Part shown: positions 45,955 to 58,619 of the stretch, piece by piece
Layout of the letters: the number at the start of each line of letters is the position of its first letter
Numbering within the stretch: position 1 is the stretch's first letter
Source of the DNA: Symsagittifera roscoffensis
Taxonomy: Eukaryota > Xenacoelomorpha > Acoela > Convolutidae
Direction of reading: 5' to 3'
DNA: 64,000 bases
Assembly (NCBI RefSeq): GCF_963678635.1
Contig: NC_087068.1
Location: 54,212,213-54,276,212, forward strand
Made by a program: the position numbers and the translations under genes
The notes under the pieces: model-generated
The model's input: the letters and a program-made list of their open reading frames with translations, nothing else
What the model was told of the DNA's origin: nothing
Database searches by the model: none

Positions 45955-47250
45955 TTGTAGAAGAATAGTTGCGGTAAATGGAAGTAGTAGCGACGTTGTT
46001 AGCGACATAGTAGCTATCGCGAATGAGTTCAATGGCTATTTTTCCTCTATGGCATTCATTGAGCTAATGAAAACCTAAAATAGAATCCGATCAATTTTCT
46101 TTTGAGCCTGATTTTTGCATGCGTTTAAATTCAATAACTGTGAGTAAAATTGAAGTAATTCTCTTTGCGCTACAAAACAAAGTATCTACTGGAATAGATT
46201 GAGTAAAAAAATCTAATCGCTAAAGCTAGTTTTTACACCATGGCTCCCTTCTTGAATCAACTCAATGAACTATCCTTTAAATCAGGATGTTTTCCTACTG
46301 CTCTGGCTCAAGCCGTAGTATATTCTTCATATAAAGCATGATCGAAATTGGATGTCAGTAACTACCGATCAATATCACTATTTGTACTTTGGAGTAAGGT
46401 ATTTAAACACGCATTGTAGAACAGAGTACAGCTATCTTGAAAGAAACTCACTCATTTCTATCAAACAATTTGGTTTCCGAAAAAAAAACAGTACTATTGA
46501 TGCTATTGCTGATGAAACAGAAAAATGCCGCTTAGGTAGAACTAAATCACCCAAGAGAACAGTTTATTTTGATTTAAAACAGTCTTCTGACAAACTTGAT
46601 CACGGGATTCTGTTTCGTAATTTACATATGTTTAGTGTGAGTGCAAAAATTTTGCTTTGGTTTATAAGTTACTTAAAGGACCGCATAAGAACTAAGCTTA
46701 GAAAATAAGGTGGCATCGTTTCGAAAATGCGTCATTAGGTTCACATAACCGTTATGAATGAATATTATGGCTCTAACATCAAGCCTATTTTGCAAAAGGG
46801 AAAATTGGTGTATGTTTGCAAGTCCTACACAAACCTCTTGCCCCTATTCATGATCCAAAAGAAAAATATTCTATTGATTTTTTCAAAAGTAGAAATGAAA
46901 GCATTCTACCAGTTTTTAACAAAGAAAATTGATAATAATAACAGTCCACGAGCTGCATGTTCATGAACTCCTGAAACTTACCTTTCGATCAATAGCAAGA
47001 TTACATTCTGAACATTTCTTGAACGAGCGTCTTGAATTTGATATACCGTCATATTTGATCAGCAGGTCAACTTTCAATGTAATGAAAACTCCCAATTTCA
47101 AAAGCAAAATTCAAAGAGCTTGACTTTGTTACAGAGGAGCTAAGCTTTTTAATTTACTTAAGAAAAAAAAACATTCAACGCGTTGCCCGCGAAATTCAGA
47201 TATTCAACGCGTTGCCCGCGAAATTCGTGATTTGTTTGTTTTAAGCAATG
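45955..47250 (+). pseudogene. Non-LTR (LINE, jockey/CR1-like) retrotransposon remnant
   Basis: Reading along the plus strand in shifting frames: IANEFNGYFSSM (about 46005), a KVSTGIDG block (about 46180), SGCFPTALAQAVV and LDVSNYRSISL (about 46285-46380), FGFRKKNSTIDAI and DLKQSSDKLDHGILFRNL (46450-46625), and ILLWFISYLKDR (about 46650). The last part (about 47130-47250) shows YRGAKLFNLL and NALPAKFR, typical of the 3' end of LINE ORF2. Stops and frameshifts are numerous, and the catalytic YADD block is not recognisable. Confidence 0.82.
47173..47230 (+). repeat. 29-bp perfect-core tandem duplication in the LINE 3' end
   Basis: ATTCAACGCGTTGCCCGCG occurs at 47173 and again at 47202, with 25 of the 29 bases per unit identical. 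It doubles the segment coding for the conserved NALPAKFR motif and shifts the frame. Confidence 0.9.
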
Positions 47251-50200
47251 AAGAGCTGATCAAATAGGTTTTTTGCTGACATATTTTACCTCAATGGAAG
47301 ACTAAATTGAGCAAATCACAGAATTGAACTGCCTGAATGTTTTAAATTGTTTGAATAAATTTATATGGTTTTCAAAGCATTTTGAAAACCACACTTGGGC
47401 TTGTTCGCTGGTTACTGCCGCATGAGCTCAGTTAGGTGTCTACTGACCGTTTAGCCCCCAATCAGTTCTACTGAGGTTAAGGAGGTTTCAAGGGATAGAA
47501 CACAATTAGTAGAAGTAGCAACCATAAAATGAACAAGTTCAAGTTGTTTTAAAACTGAATACTGGTGGCTACCACTAGCGAGTTTCAGAAATTTTGGGGG
47601 ATGAATTTGAATTTCTGGATCATCTAGATTGGTTCTATACCGGCTAAGATTGAACAATATTTTTGAATATTGAGGCAGAGCTCGGACTTTATGTCATTAA
47701 CCTGTCTAGACACTGCCATTAATCTGCTGCTGCTTTTCAATCTTTATTCAAACTTACACATTTTTTTAAATTTTTTTCTTCTATATTTATTATTGTTTTC
47801 ACTTTCATTGAAGATCAGATGTTGTATTTCATTTGATAAAACGCGCAGTGCTTTGTAACCTAAATGGGTTCATTAAATGTCCCCTCGCTGTTTCTGGTGC
47901 TTCATGTTAGAGTTTTTTTATATGCATATTTGACATTGACAAAGAGAAATAAATTCTTCTTCTAATCTTTTATTAGACAAATCAAAAAAAAAGTTAATCA
48001 TAACTTTCACAAAAATTCAATTCATTTCAGAAATAACAACCAAATGGAATTTACTAAGTTGTTCAGTCAGATTCCAACTGGCGAGTCACCGACTAACGCA
48101 CCTTAATAATGCTAACATAGCTACTAGCTACTTCTTTTCAAGTAACGGAGTAGAATGTAATTTGCACAAAGAAGTTGCACATCAACAACAAGAACAACAA
48201 CAAAAACATGATAAAACCTGAAAAGACAAACAATTCTTTTTTCGGCTCAACGTGTGTCTGTTCCAGTAAAATCGTGTAGTTGCTTTAAAAATTTCCCTTT
48301 TAAATTAATTCGTAAACAACTCTTGAGCAGACACACCAATTCAGACTTAAAAAAAAATCTTTTCATTGAGTACTTTCGATACAAAATAAATATAGCATGG
48401 TGAAGTAACCGACAGAAACTGAGACAAAAGCCGCAGAAAAAAAATCGACTTGACCTTCTTTTGCTCGTCAAATGACTCAAAACGAGGCTGGCTAAGCCGA
48501 TATAATTTAAGCCGAAGCCTTTCAAGCCAAATAAAACCAAAAAAAAAACGAAATACTGAAATCGGAATTGGTAGATTTTACACCAACATAACAACAACAA
48601 CAACAAAAAACTTAAATTAAACTTTGTTGATTAATTTGTTGATTTTACGAGATGTGCTATACAATTAGGTAAATTAAACTAGAAATACATCTATTTCGCT
48701 ATATATCAGTCGTTGAGTTGCCGAAGGAGACGGTCAGGGAACAAGTTCTTGTATTTTTCTTTCTGTGTTGTGCTACTGCATGGTAATCGGTTACGAGTTA
48801 CAGGTACGCTGAGGTAAGATATCTTTCAAAAGATGGGATGGTGTAGAAACTATACGCTCATAAAGTTTTTGATCACAATCTGCAATTATCTTTTTGACCG
48901 GAGTGAAGGTACAAAAAACGAACTGCCAATATAACAAGCATTTAAAATGCAGGCATGCTAAAAGTTCATTTTTAAGTTGAAAATAGAGATTTGGAGATGA
49001 TCTCCAATATGAGTCATCCAGTGAACAAAAATACCAACGAAGGTAAAAAGTCTAACCACCCTTGCTTATCGCATGGTAAAAAAAGAAAGAAGTGACTAAG
49101 GAGGGCAAGAAAAAGAAAATTTTATAAACAGAGACGAAGCGGATACATCACAAACAATATATGGCAAGCAAGCCAATAACAACCTATATTCAAAAGTTTC
49201 AAAAATCTGGACAAAATATTTTGACAAAAATGACGTTAGTCACTTTTAAAAAAATCTCTTTACCGACTCTTTCATACGTTTCTCTCGATTTACGTCAAAA
49301 ACATGACTAGAAAAAAAACACAATAGCCAGCGTAAAGCCATCTTTGAGTGCTTTCCTGATACAAAATTTGATTCAGATACAACTTGAGTTTAAAGCTATA
49401 CCAGTCTACAAAGCCCCGATATATATTAAAGATAAAATTACTTAAGCCGAATAAAAATTTGAAAACAAACAAAATCTGGGTTGTTAAAATTACAACCAAT
49501 ATTAAAACAATTTTCGATTACAACGGGTATTAAAACGCAAGTATGCTCAATTGACTTTTTTAACTTCTGGCCTTAATCAGCATGCCAATCCGTTACCAAC
49601 AGGCAAGGGACCATACTTATTCTTAAAACAAAGTCCTAATGACATTATTGATAAATATTAATCACATTTTGGTCGCTTTATCAAGCTTATTATCAAAACT
49701 TAAAAAGGCATCATTCTAAACTTATGTAATAAGCAAAAACATCAGACCAGTTCTGCTCGACAAAAAGAAAACAATTTGAAAAGTTTCTAATATGGATCGC
49801 ATCACAACTGAAAGAATTTAATAATGTACTAGCGTGTAATACACCTCCAGTGCTTCTAATGTTTAACAACTAGAAAAAAAAACACTGTATTGGAAAAGAT
49901 CTGCATCATTTGAGTTTACTCTGACAGCACCCAATTACAGGGTGATCATTTCAAATTTTGTAGTTTTTTATTGAAGTCATTTTTTAACATGACTTCTTTG
50001 AAAAAAACTTAAAACGAAGTAAAAAAACGTTACGTCTCGGAAACTAAAAGCAACTGAGCATTCAAAATTGGACGCAAAATTTGCAACTCCTAATAATTTT
50101 CTTACCTTATTCAACTACAGCGTTTGGAATTTCAAAATTTGCGAAACTTCAAACTCCATAAAAACTATAAAACAAACTTTAAAAAGCCATAAAAAAGGTC

Positions 50201-50439
50201 ATATCTTCAAAACTACCAAGATTTGAGCCGTCAAACTTGCAGGCAAATTAAAAACTCCTGAGAGTACTCTGACAGCCTCCAACTACAGAGTTGGAAACTT
50301 CAAATTTTGAAAAAAATATATATTCAAGTTTTCTGAAAGACTTTATTTAAAAATAACAGAAACCGTCACATATCGGTAGCTACAAAGATTTGAGCGGTCA
50401 TATTACTGGAAGCTATACTCACTCCCGGCTACGAAACAA
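47251..50439. other. Intergenic stretch without a recognised gene
   Basis: AT-rich DNA with scattered heads of the short palindromic repeat (for example about 49130) and AAGCCGA-type repeat segments near 48480-48540. I see no coding exon. Confidence 0.55.
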
Positions 50440-52423
50440 AGTATCTTTGTGCCAGTCGGTCATATTTGAAAGTTTGACCTTGAGAAAACATTTAGTCTTG
50501 ATTTTGGGGTTAAATGCAATTTTTCAAATATTCGAAGTGAGCATGTCATTCTCAAGTTTCTCACGACAACTGAAAATATCAGAAAATAAGACCAGAAGAC
50601 TCGAACTACAATCGCGGGAAAGTAGTCAAAATAGCATCGGGAAATTGCTATTCGCAATTTCCGATACAAAATTCGAACGAGAGTAGAGCTGTCTTAATCA
50701 TGGCAGGAGACAGAAAATAATCGCGAGTGAAAGGAAAGTAAAATTCAAGTGGACCGGAGTGAACCTTCGGTGGAAAGGTGGACAACCGAAGTCTCCCAAT
50801 GGTCCAAACCCAAAACTTATTTCATGAGCTATGTGCCATTCCGCAGGATTGACACAGCGTAACCTTCCGGCACAACACGAAAAAAGAATTAGAGGCCTTA
50901 ACGATCATTTATTAGTAAAAAGGAGGGTCAGAATATTCTGAAAAACGAGTAGAATTTAGGTAACTGACGCCGGCCAGTCATTAAAAGGTACTCTTTCTAT
51001 GCTCCTTCACTGTGTAGAATTTGGGCGAATGTTACACAAAAACTAATTCGAGACAAACTTCGCGAGTTAAAATTAATTGCCCACCAATTCTAGACTTGCT
51101 TTATAGTTTAGTTACTCGATTCTAGAGGTCGTGTCGGTATGTGACTACCAAATCTAATTTTCTTGAGTGTGTTTTTTCTTGTTATGTTGAGTTAGGGATA
51201 GTTTTTAGGTTGATCCATCTGAATTGGATCAAAGAACCACTAGCTAATAAAAAGTAAATATACATAAGGTTCCGACCCTATTTTCAACGGCGTTCGTGTG
51301 TTTTTGTAACAGTCGCTTACTTCGGTCACATATGAGGCATAAGAAAAATAGGCCCTACAACCATTGACTCAAGAGTCAGGGACGCTATCTCTTGTGTTTT
51401 TCTACCTCAAGAACGGTCGGAGCCAATTCGGTTCGCTTGCGACATGAGACTAGAACCCGTTACAGCTTAAAGGCTACTACCAAAATATCCCCCCACTCTA
51501 GAAAATAAGAACGTTCCCATACTCAGGTCTCGAAATACCCAAAATACACGAACGCCGTTAAAAACAGGGTCGGAACAATCCGTGAAGTTACTTTTTATTG
51601 GACAGTGGAACTTTGATCCATTTCAGATGGATCAACCTAAAACTCGCCTTATCTCAACATAACAATCATAAAACACACTCGAGAAAACTAAATTTGGAAC
51701 TCACATGTCGACACACTCGAGAATAGGGAGTAATTAAATTGATGAGCAACTCGAGAATTAAATAAAATAACTTGAGTAGTTCAATACTAATCAGTTTTAA
51801 TAAAGGAAATAAGTTTTGACTCTAGAATTGAAGTTTTAGTCTGAACCATTGCGACACTCCAGCTGTCCACCTTTCCGTTGAAGGTTCACTCTAGTTCAGT
51901 TTGAATAATTGTACTCTTCTCTCGCGATTATCTCGTCTCCTATTACAGGATAAGACGGCTCTACTCGTGTCTTACTTTGTATCTGGAAATTGCGAATAGC
52001 AATTTCCTGCTGTTTTCTTAAATATTTTCCCGCAATTGTAATTTTTCATTTTATGTTTTCAGTTGTCGCGAGAAAACTGAGCATGACAGGCTCCATTCGA
52101 AATTTTGAAAAAAAAACTTCACTCCAAAATCATGTATATTCGTGTCCCTCAAGATCAAACTTCCAGATATGACCGACTGGCACATTTAGGTAATATGAGA
52201 CCTAAGTATGGGGGCATTCTTATTTTCTAGAGTGGAGGGTATTTTAGTAATGGTCTTTAAGCTGTAACAAGGGTTTTAGTCTCACGTCGCAAATGAACCG
52301 AATTGGCTCCGACCGCTTGAGGTAGAAAGACACAAGAGATAGTGTCCCTGACTCTTGAGCCAATGGTTATAGGGCCTGTTTTTTTAACCTCATTTGTGAC
52401 TGAAGTAGGCGACTGGTACATAG
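50440..52423. repeat. Large imperfect inverted repeat, possibly LTR-derived
   Basis: Segments X (50440-50830), Y (about 51000-51305) and Z (51306-51540) on the plus strand recur as reverse complements: Y at about 51545-51850, X at 51850-52190, Z at 52190-52423. Examples are GTGCCAGTCGGTCATAT against its complement at 52160-52190, and GGCGTTCGTGT against 51545-51560. The order X-Y-Z then Y'-X'-Z' is not a simple palindrome. Z begins TGTAACAGTCGC, and its partner ends in GCGACTGGTACA, which suits an LTR end. No coding frame is recognised. Confidence 0.78.
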
Positions 52424-52564
52424 GGTTTGTTTGGCGCTTCTGGGTGTTTTTACGACATCAAGACTACGGGATCAAACACACTTGACACAGCTCCGGGCTA
52501 CATGCCCATTCTAGAGTACCAGTGGTACGAGTCAACGGGAACAAATTCACCTTCTTTTAACTTA

Positions 52565-52695
52565 ATTGACTTTTAACGATTGACTTTTAATTGACTTTTA
52601 ATTGACTTTTAACGAATTGGAGATCATCAAGCACTTGCTAACTTGCTAATATTTAATTGACTTTTAACGAATTGGAGATCATCAAGCACTTGCTA
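52565..52695 (+). repeat. Short tandem duplication (55-bp step)
   Basis: A 42-bp block starting TAATTGACTTTTAACG and ending AAGCACTTGCTA occurs at 52599-52640 and 52654-52695. It is preceded by further copies of TTGACTTTTAA. Confidence 0.88.
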
Positions 52696-52944
52696 GCAAG
52701 TCGTATTTCGACTTGCGTCGGATTAATGAAGGGAAGGTAATTTCAGGATGGTTAGTAGTTAAAATTTTGATTGACAGGATTGGGTTTGGGGACTTTTTTA
52801 AATACTAGAGCTCTAGAGTTGGTACTGGGATAGTGGATTAGAAATTCCAATACTCGACAAAAGGTACAGGGGAGTTCATCAATCAGACGAAGAAACACTT
52901 GAGCTACGAGGTTGGAAGAAGTGCAAGAGTCTAGCCGGCGGTCT

Positions 52945-53290
52945 TGGGATAGTTATCTAAGTGTCCCAACACTCAGTCCTGGGATAGTGATCCGACTGTG
53001 CCAACACTAAAGAACAAGCAATCCGACTGTCCCAATACCAAAGAAAAAGAGATCCAATTGTCCCAACACTCAAGCGAAGTCTGCAAGGAGGGTTCAGAAA
53101 AGTCCTGGGACAGTACGAAGTGTACCAACACTCGAGCGAAGGGTCCTAGGAGGGTTCGGAAAAGTCCTGGGACAGTACCAAGTGTCCCAAAAAGGACACG
53201 AAGGGTCCTAGGAGGGTACATAAAAGTACAAGGACCGCACTAGAGTGTACCACGACCCCATCGAAGTATCCCAACACTTGAGCGAAAGGT
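52945..53290 (+). repeat. Degenerate minisatellite upstream of the Gypsy gag region
   Basis: Units of about 30 to 65 bp contain TCCTGGGA(T/C)AGT, AAGTGTCCCAACACTC and AGCGAAGGGTCCTAGGAGGG. The longest and clearest units are near 53098-53225. It lies between the inverted repeat and the gag frames, where a 5' LTR or leader could be. Confidence 0.75.
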
Positions 53291-53898
53291 CCCAAGGACA
53301 AAAATTGATTTAGATTCAAAACTGATTTAGACTAATTCGTCTGATTTTAGTTTTTAATACATTAGGAAATTTTGTTTATATAGATAATTTCAATCGTATT
53401 TTACAACAGGGACTTGTAAATATTAAAATTGTAAATAAAAAAAATTGTATATAAAAATCATTAAGTAAATTAGAGTATCGATAACAGAAAAAAGAGTACC
53501 AAGACTAAAGCAAAATCAAACCTAGTCGCAACGGAAAGCAACAGTATCAAATCCGAAAGTAATGAGAAAGAATATTTCAGTGAACATGGCCAATACAAGA
53601 AGCATAAAGGAACACACGGCCTAGGAGAAAGCTATGGGAGAACCAATTGTATCACTGGTAAAAGAAATCGATCTTGAAACACCAGATCAGTGTATTGACG
53701 GGGTGGAAAGAAAGACGACGGAATCAACACCAATGCCTAATGCAGAAGAACAAGAAAAGAAGACGATAGAGTTCTCACCAATTTACATTGTAGACAATAC
53801 AACAAGCAACACGCCGGAAACAATAAAAGACGATTCTCAAACAAAAAGGACGTCGTTCACAGAGAGGATTGCAGCGATGGTCTGAATAAAACCAGGAG

Positions 53899-54936
53899 GT
53901 GATGCAAACGACCGAGAAGGGCAAAACATTTGGAACAGTTTCCGCAATAACAACAGAGGCCAAACAAGGCGAAGAGCAGGTCACACATAGAGCAAAGGCT
54001 TACCAAGAAAAAACAATTTCGCTTGAGCTGGGCAACTTGATGGCAAAGTTGGAGCAAACCGACAGAAAACTGAAATACAGCGAGGAGGACCGCCAAGTGC
54101 TAAAAACGGAAATACGATACAACAAGAATGAGAACTTAGACAACTGCTTTAACCTGGCAAGGGCGACGGAAGAGAAGCTACAGCAGATGTCAGACAAGGT
54201 AGAGGCTACCCACAAAGAGCGAGAGAAAGATATGGAAGTAATGAAGAAACGGTATGACACCGTGAACGAGAAGTTATGGAATCTAGATACCTCAATGGAT
54301 ACAATGGGCGGGGAAGAAGCTGAAAGTTCTTGTGCCATACAGCTCAAACTGGATACTCTCTTGAGAAACTCATTAGCCCAAGATAATTAAGTGGTGGAAA
54401 AGCCATCGGGAACTAGAGTCGATTTCGTTGAACCACAGCGAAAGAAACGAGAATCAACAACGTTAGCACAAACTGATAGTACCATGGCGTCAGGAGGGAC
54501 AAGGACAGCCATGAAAGCGGGAGTCTCAAACACAACAAGGGCAACAGAGGACTCAGAATCAAATACGCGCGTACAACCGGATGCCATGACGTGGGCCAAT
54601 ACCTGGGAAATGATGAACAGGACGCTTGAAGCATTCGCAACGATGAACACAGACTCAAGTGACAGAGGCAGTGGCAAATCCCGGAAAACCTTCAAAAAAC
54701 CTAAGGAACTCGAAGGCGACTCAGATGGCTGCATTGACACATGGGTTGTTGTAATGAGACTACATCTAGAACAAGATAACTTGAATGATGAAAGGCAGGC
54801 CTGCACGGCAATACTAAGCAACTTAAAAGGCACCGCACTAAAATGCGTGGTAGCAAAGAAGGAGGAGGATCTTCGAATTACTTTTAAACCGATTCGGGTC
54901 AGGGATGAAGGGACATCAAGCGATGATGAGATTTGA
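53899..54936 (+). pseudogene. Gypsy gag, N-terminal and capsid region
   Basis: The first part (53899-54390) is charged and coiled-coil-like (LGNLMAKLEQTDRKLKYSEE). One TAA at 54388-54390 interrupts it, after which the same frame continues to 54936. The later part, GCIDTWVVVMRLHLEQDNL and ACTAILSNLKGTALK, is typical of Ty3/Gypsy capsid (a Trp-containing helix followed by aiLs.LkG.Al). Another open frame at 53634-53885 may be the true N-terminus in a shifted frame. Confidence 0.7.
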
Positions 54937-55123
54937 AAAAAGAAGACAAAGGGAACACGAGTCAATCGATCGATTCCTGGATGATGTTGAGAGCTTGAGA
55001 AGAAGAAGCGACCCGGAAGAATCGACGAACAGAAGAAACTTCAGCATCGCTTCAAAATTCATTGATGGGGTGAGAAGCGACGACATGAGAACGATGCTGG
55101 CAACGTATTATACACTATCGTAG
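54905..55123 (+). pseudogene. Gypsy gag, capsid C-terminal half
   Basis: In a frame shifted from the previous segment it encodes RFEKRRQREHESIDRFLDDV and RRNFSIASKFIDGVRSDDMR, matching the Q...ESi.dFl.dve and kFi.Gl.sd segments of retrotransposon gag. It ends at a TAG at 55121-55123. Confidence 0.75.
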
Positions 55124-55287
55124 GATAATGCACCTACCCCAAAAGAGATGAGACAAAAGTCAAGAGAGTTCATGTTAATGAAACCAAAAAGTTACCCATA
55201 ATCAGAAAGCAGGAACATGCAAGGGGGAGCCAGCCACAAAAGTCGTCATGGTACAAGCCTAGAGACGACAGGGACAAACGTAGGTCT

Positions 55288-55484
55288 TGCGCAAATTGTG
55301 GATCACCGGATCATCATGTGGCGGATTGCACGACATACAAGCAGGGCATGAAGAGCTTGGGATACGCACCGGAAGAAGAGGGCAAGAATCCAACGGAGGA
55401 ACATGAGTTTTACAGTGGCTTGATCATCATGATAGGCGCGAGGTGTTTTTTCTGCAATCAAGAAGGCCATTTCAGAATGGACTG
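55288..55484 (+). pseudogene. Gypsy gag nucleocapsid, two CCHC zinc knuckles
   Basis: CANCGSPDHHVADC (55288-55329) and CFFCNQEGHFRMDC (55443-55484) are both perfect CX2CX4HX4C motifs that bind RNA in nucleocapsid. They lie in different frames, so there is a frameshift between them. The NQNQPKHK segment that follows occurs again at about 57800. Confidence 0.85.
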
Positions 55485-55621
55485 TCCTTTGTTTTGAGAG
55501 AATCAGAATCAACCGAAACACAAACTAGCACTAGCCGCAGTGCAAAATACTAGGAACACACAAGCTGGCTTGACAAGTCAGGGACAAGACGAGGTGGCTT
55601 GACGAGCTGGCTTGACAAGAC

Positions 55622-57788
55622 GAGGTGGCTTGACAAGTCAGGGAAACCAATAGAGGACCATCCCGAGCTACCAGCAGAATATGAGACAAAAAAAATTTCA
55701 AGAGAAAAACAGGGATGCCAATGGAAATGATGCTCAAGTCGAAAATAGTAAGGGAAACACTAAAAGCAAAAAATTATGACGATAGGAGAAGATCTGAGGA
55801 GACTACTCGGGAAACTAGCCGACGATAAACTGGTAGCCCGGAACACCGAACAAGACAAACCGGAAGTCACCATATTGAAAAAAGGGGAAGCGGCTCAAGG
55901 CGAGAACTCAACAATAAGGCAACCTGACGACAAAGAAGTAGTGCGGACATTGTTCGAGAAGATCCCAGAGGACATACTAAGACAGACTACGCTTCGGAAG
56001 AAGAAAGTGACTTTCAAGAAGGAAGCCGAACACCTCGGACCAGATCAAGAGTCCGGGGAGTGGTCGAAATCAGAAAGAGACAGTGAGGAAGAGAATTTAT
56101 CTGGGGATTCGGATGAATGTGAGGATGACCCAGAGAATAGTGGTGATGACCAAGACAATCTTTGCATGATATTAGCAGAGGAGAAAATGAAGCACCGCGA
56201 CAGAGAACTACAAAATGACTCTTCCGCAGGATCCGAGCAACAGGATGAGCACGGAGGAGAAGAGCTTGAAAAAATAGCGGTGTCAAGGAAACCATTCAGG
56301 GAGCTATCGTGCAACTCAAACGATAGGACGAACCTAGAACCGGATGATGACAGGTAGGTCTTGAGATGGATAGTTTGCGTTAAGCTAAAAGACGACATCC
56401 GCAGTCCCGGAGAACTGAATGGCCAAATGATGGTATTGAAGGAACACGTCAAAGCGAGATACAGACTATCGGATCTGATACGAGCCCAGAAGAATGACAA
56501 GATGACGAGCAACCTCTCCAAATGGATCGGGACTGGAGACAAGGAGAAAGGTGACCTGGAGGAAGATATTTACAAGATCTTGAGCCAGTTCTACAAGGAA
56601 TGAAGGGACTTCTTCTATCACACAGCTGATGGTGTGGTAGCCTGTAGGAGGAAAGATGAGTAGAAGATACTACACAAGCACAATCTCATCATATTACCAC
56701 AGCTATACCAGACCGAAGTGTTGTTCAGAGCGCACGACCAAATGGGGCATCAGGGGATAGACAAGGTACAGCAAAGAATACTACACAGGTTTGATTGGCT
56801 AGTGTTGAGAAAGGCTTGTGAAAGGTGGGTGAACGCATGTTTGTCGTGTTTGCAAGTGAAGGACCCTAGAAAAATGAAATTCCCACTGAAGTCCGTGGAA
56901 ATCTCTGAATTTAACGAGGTCATGCAGATAGACCATCAGAAGATCTGCATGACCGAAACGGGATACAATCAGATACTGGTAATTACAGACCACTTCACGA
57001 AACTGGCAGAAGCGGTACCATGTCAGACGGCCTCAGCGGAAGACACTTGTGATCATTTGATAACGCACTAGATATCACGATATGGTTGTCCGGTGACATT
57101 CCAGTCGGACAATGGGAAAGCCTTCGTGGGGGACCTGACAAAAGAACTGATGAGGAGATCGAATTTTGCCCAAGCACATTCAACAACCTACCATCCTCAA
57201 ACAAACGGATTAGTGTAGAGGCAGTTTTGAGGCACTACAGAACTCTGGTGAAGAAGCTCAGGGTATATTGCGCGAGATACATGACAGATTGGGACAAATA
57301 TCTGCCACAAGTGGTAGGGGCGTACAACAGCACGCAGCACTCGACGACAGGGATCATTCCTTTCATGATATTGACTGGCAGGGAGAGAGCAATGCCCCTG
57401 ACTTGCTTCTATCCGGAATACGAGGGGAAGAAGACTTCGCCGCAGGCGTACGAGAAGGAAGTGGTCAGGAGACACCAAGAATTGAACAAGCTCTGTAGAA
57501 GGAACACGGCGCAGGCACAAATGAGACAGCGGAAGAAGTACGATGAAAAAAAACGTCAGGCGAAACAGTATGCTGAAGAACAATACATCTATGTGTTCGA
57601 ATATGTTATATCCCCAAAAGGGACTAAGAATTTGCTGAAGAAATGGAGAGGACCCTTTATGATAACAGAGGTAAACCAACAGGGCCGATTCTATCGCTTG
57701 AGTACAGGGCGTCGCATCTCCGCAAGATTGGTGTATACCACAGAACATGGAAGGACTAGAGTACCTACTGGTAGAACCAGCATGTGAG
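55622..57788 (+). pseudogene. Gypsy integrase copy A with RNase H-integrase linker
   Basis: The linker has a Glu/Asp-rich region (about 55776-56357). The zinc-binding domain reads RAHDQMGHQGIDKVQQRI with His at 56733 and 56748, then ACLSCLQ with Cys at 56838 and 56847. The core has QIDHQKI, LVITDHFTKLAEAVP, FQSDNGKAF and YHPQTNGLV. The third catalytic residue (Glu) is a TAG at 57216-57218. The C-terminal part has LLKKWRGPFMITEV, a GPY/F-type module. Stops lie at 56601, 57069 and elsewhere, and an 11-bp insertion shifts the frame after the catalytic site. PR, RT and RNase H are absent upstream of this copy. Confidence 0.88.
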
Positions 57789-57795
57789 AATCAGA

Positions 57796-58560
57796 GTGGC
57801 AATCAGAATCAACCGAAACACAAACAAGCACTAGCCGCAGTGCAAAATACTAGGAACAGACAAGCTGAAAATGATTTGAACAAAAAAAAAGCAGCCAGTG
57901 GTGAATTGTCAACAAAGTCAGTAAAGGGCGTGACACAAAACAAACATGCCCCGGGGGCCGAAAAAAGAAACTCTCTAGAGATAAATTACAAGAGGGCAGC
58001 TGCAGAGGCGATCAACAAAGTAAAGCAAGACTTGGCGACGAAAGAAATCGAACAGCGGGTTAAACAGGAGATAGAAAAACAGAGATTAAATGAGACGCTC
58101 TGTATGACAAGACCAGAACCAGAACGCGGAGAGAAATTGATGCGCAAGGGCAGCTGCAACACCTTGAAAATGGTAACGGGAAAACCATTTGGCATCACGA
58201 AAATTGGGGCAAGAGTCATGTCAATAATCACAGTGGGCGGCCACGAAGTAACAAGAAACCTGAATGAACGGAGTGATCAGACAGTGATGCACATAGATGT
58301 TTATGCGGACTACTTGAGTGCAATAAGCCCGTAAACTCCTTCGAGAGCTTTAAGGGCCTTACTCACGAGAGTTGGTAGCAAATCAGTTCGCATAGACAAC
58401 AGATACACGGAAACCTAGGGACCACATGAGGTCATGTTGAATATAGATGGCATAAATATCTACAGAAAAACGATGACAACATGTGACGAGGATCTTGCCG
58501 GGTAAATCTATGTTTGTTGAGAGGAACTAGAAGTGAGATCCATTGGGCACTGTGCTATGC
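57796..58560 (+). pseudogene. Gypsy gag tail and protease-like region
   Basis: It begins with a second copy of the post-knuckle segment (NQNQPKHKQALAAVQNTRNR). A Lys/Glu-rich coiled stretch follows (VKQDLATKEIEQRVKQEIEK). Then come MSIITVGGHEV and, after stops, IDGINIYRKTMTTCDEDLAG and VRSIGHCAMLEEDA, which sit where the aspartic protease is expected. The catalytic DTG/DSG motif is not visible, so the protease assignment rests on position. Confidence 0.5.
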
Positions 58561-58619
58561 TGGAGGAGGATGCCTAGGATAGAAAAAAGTCTCTCAAAAT
58601 TAGGTGACGCAAAATAATT

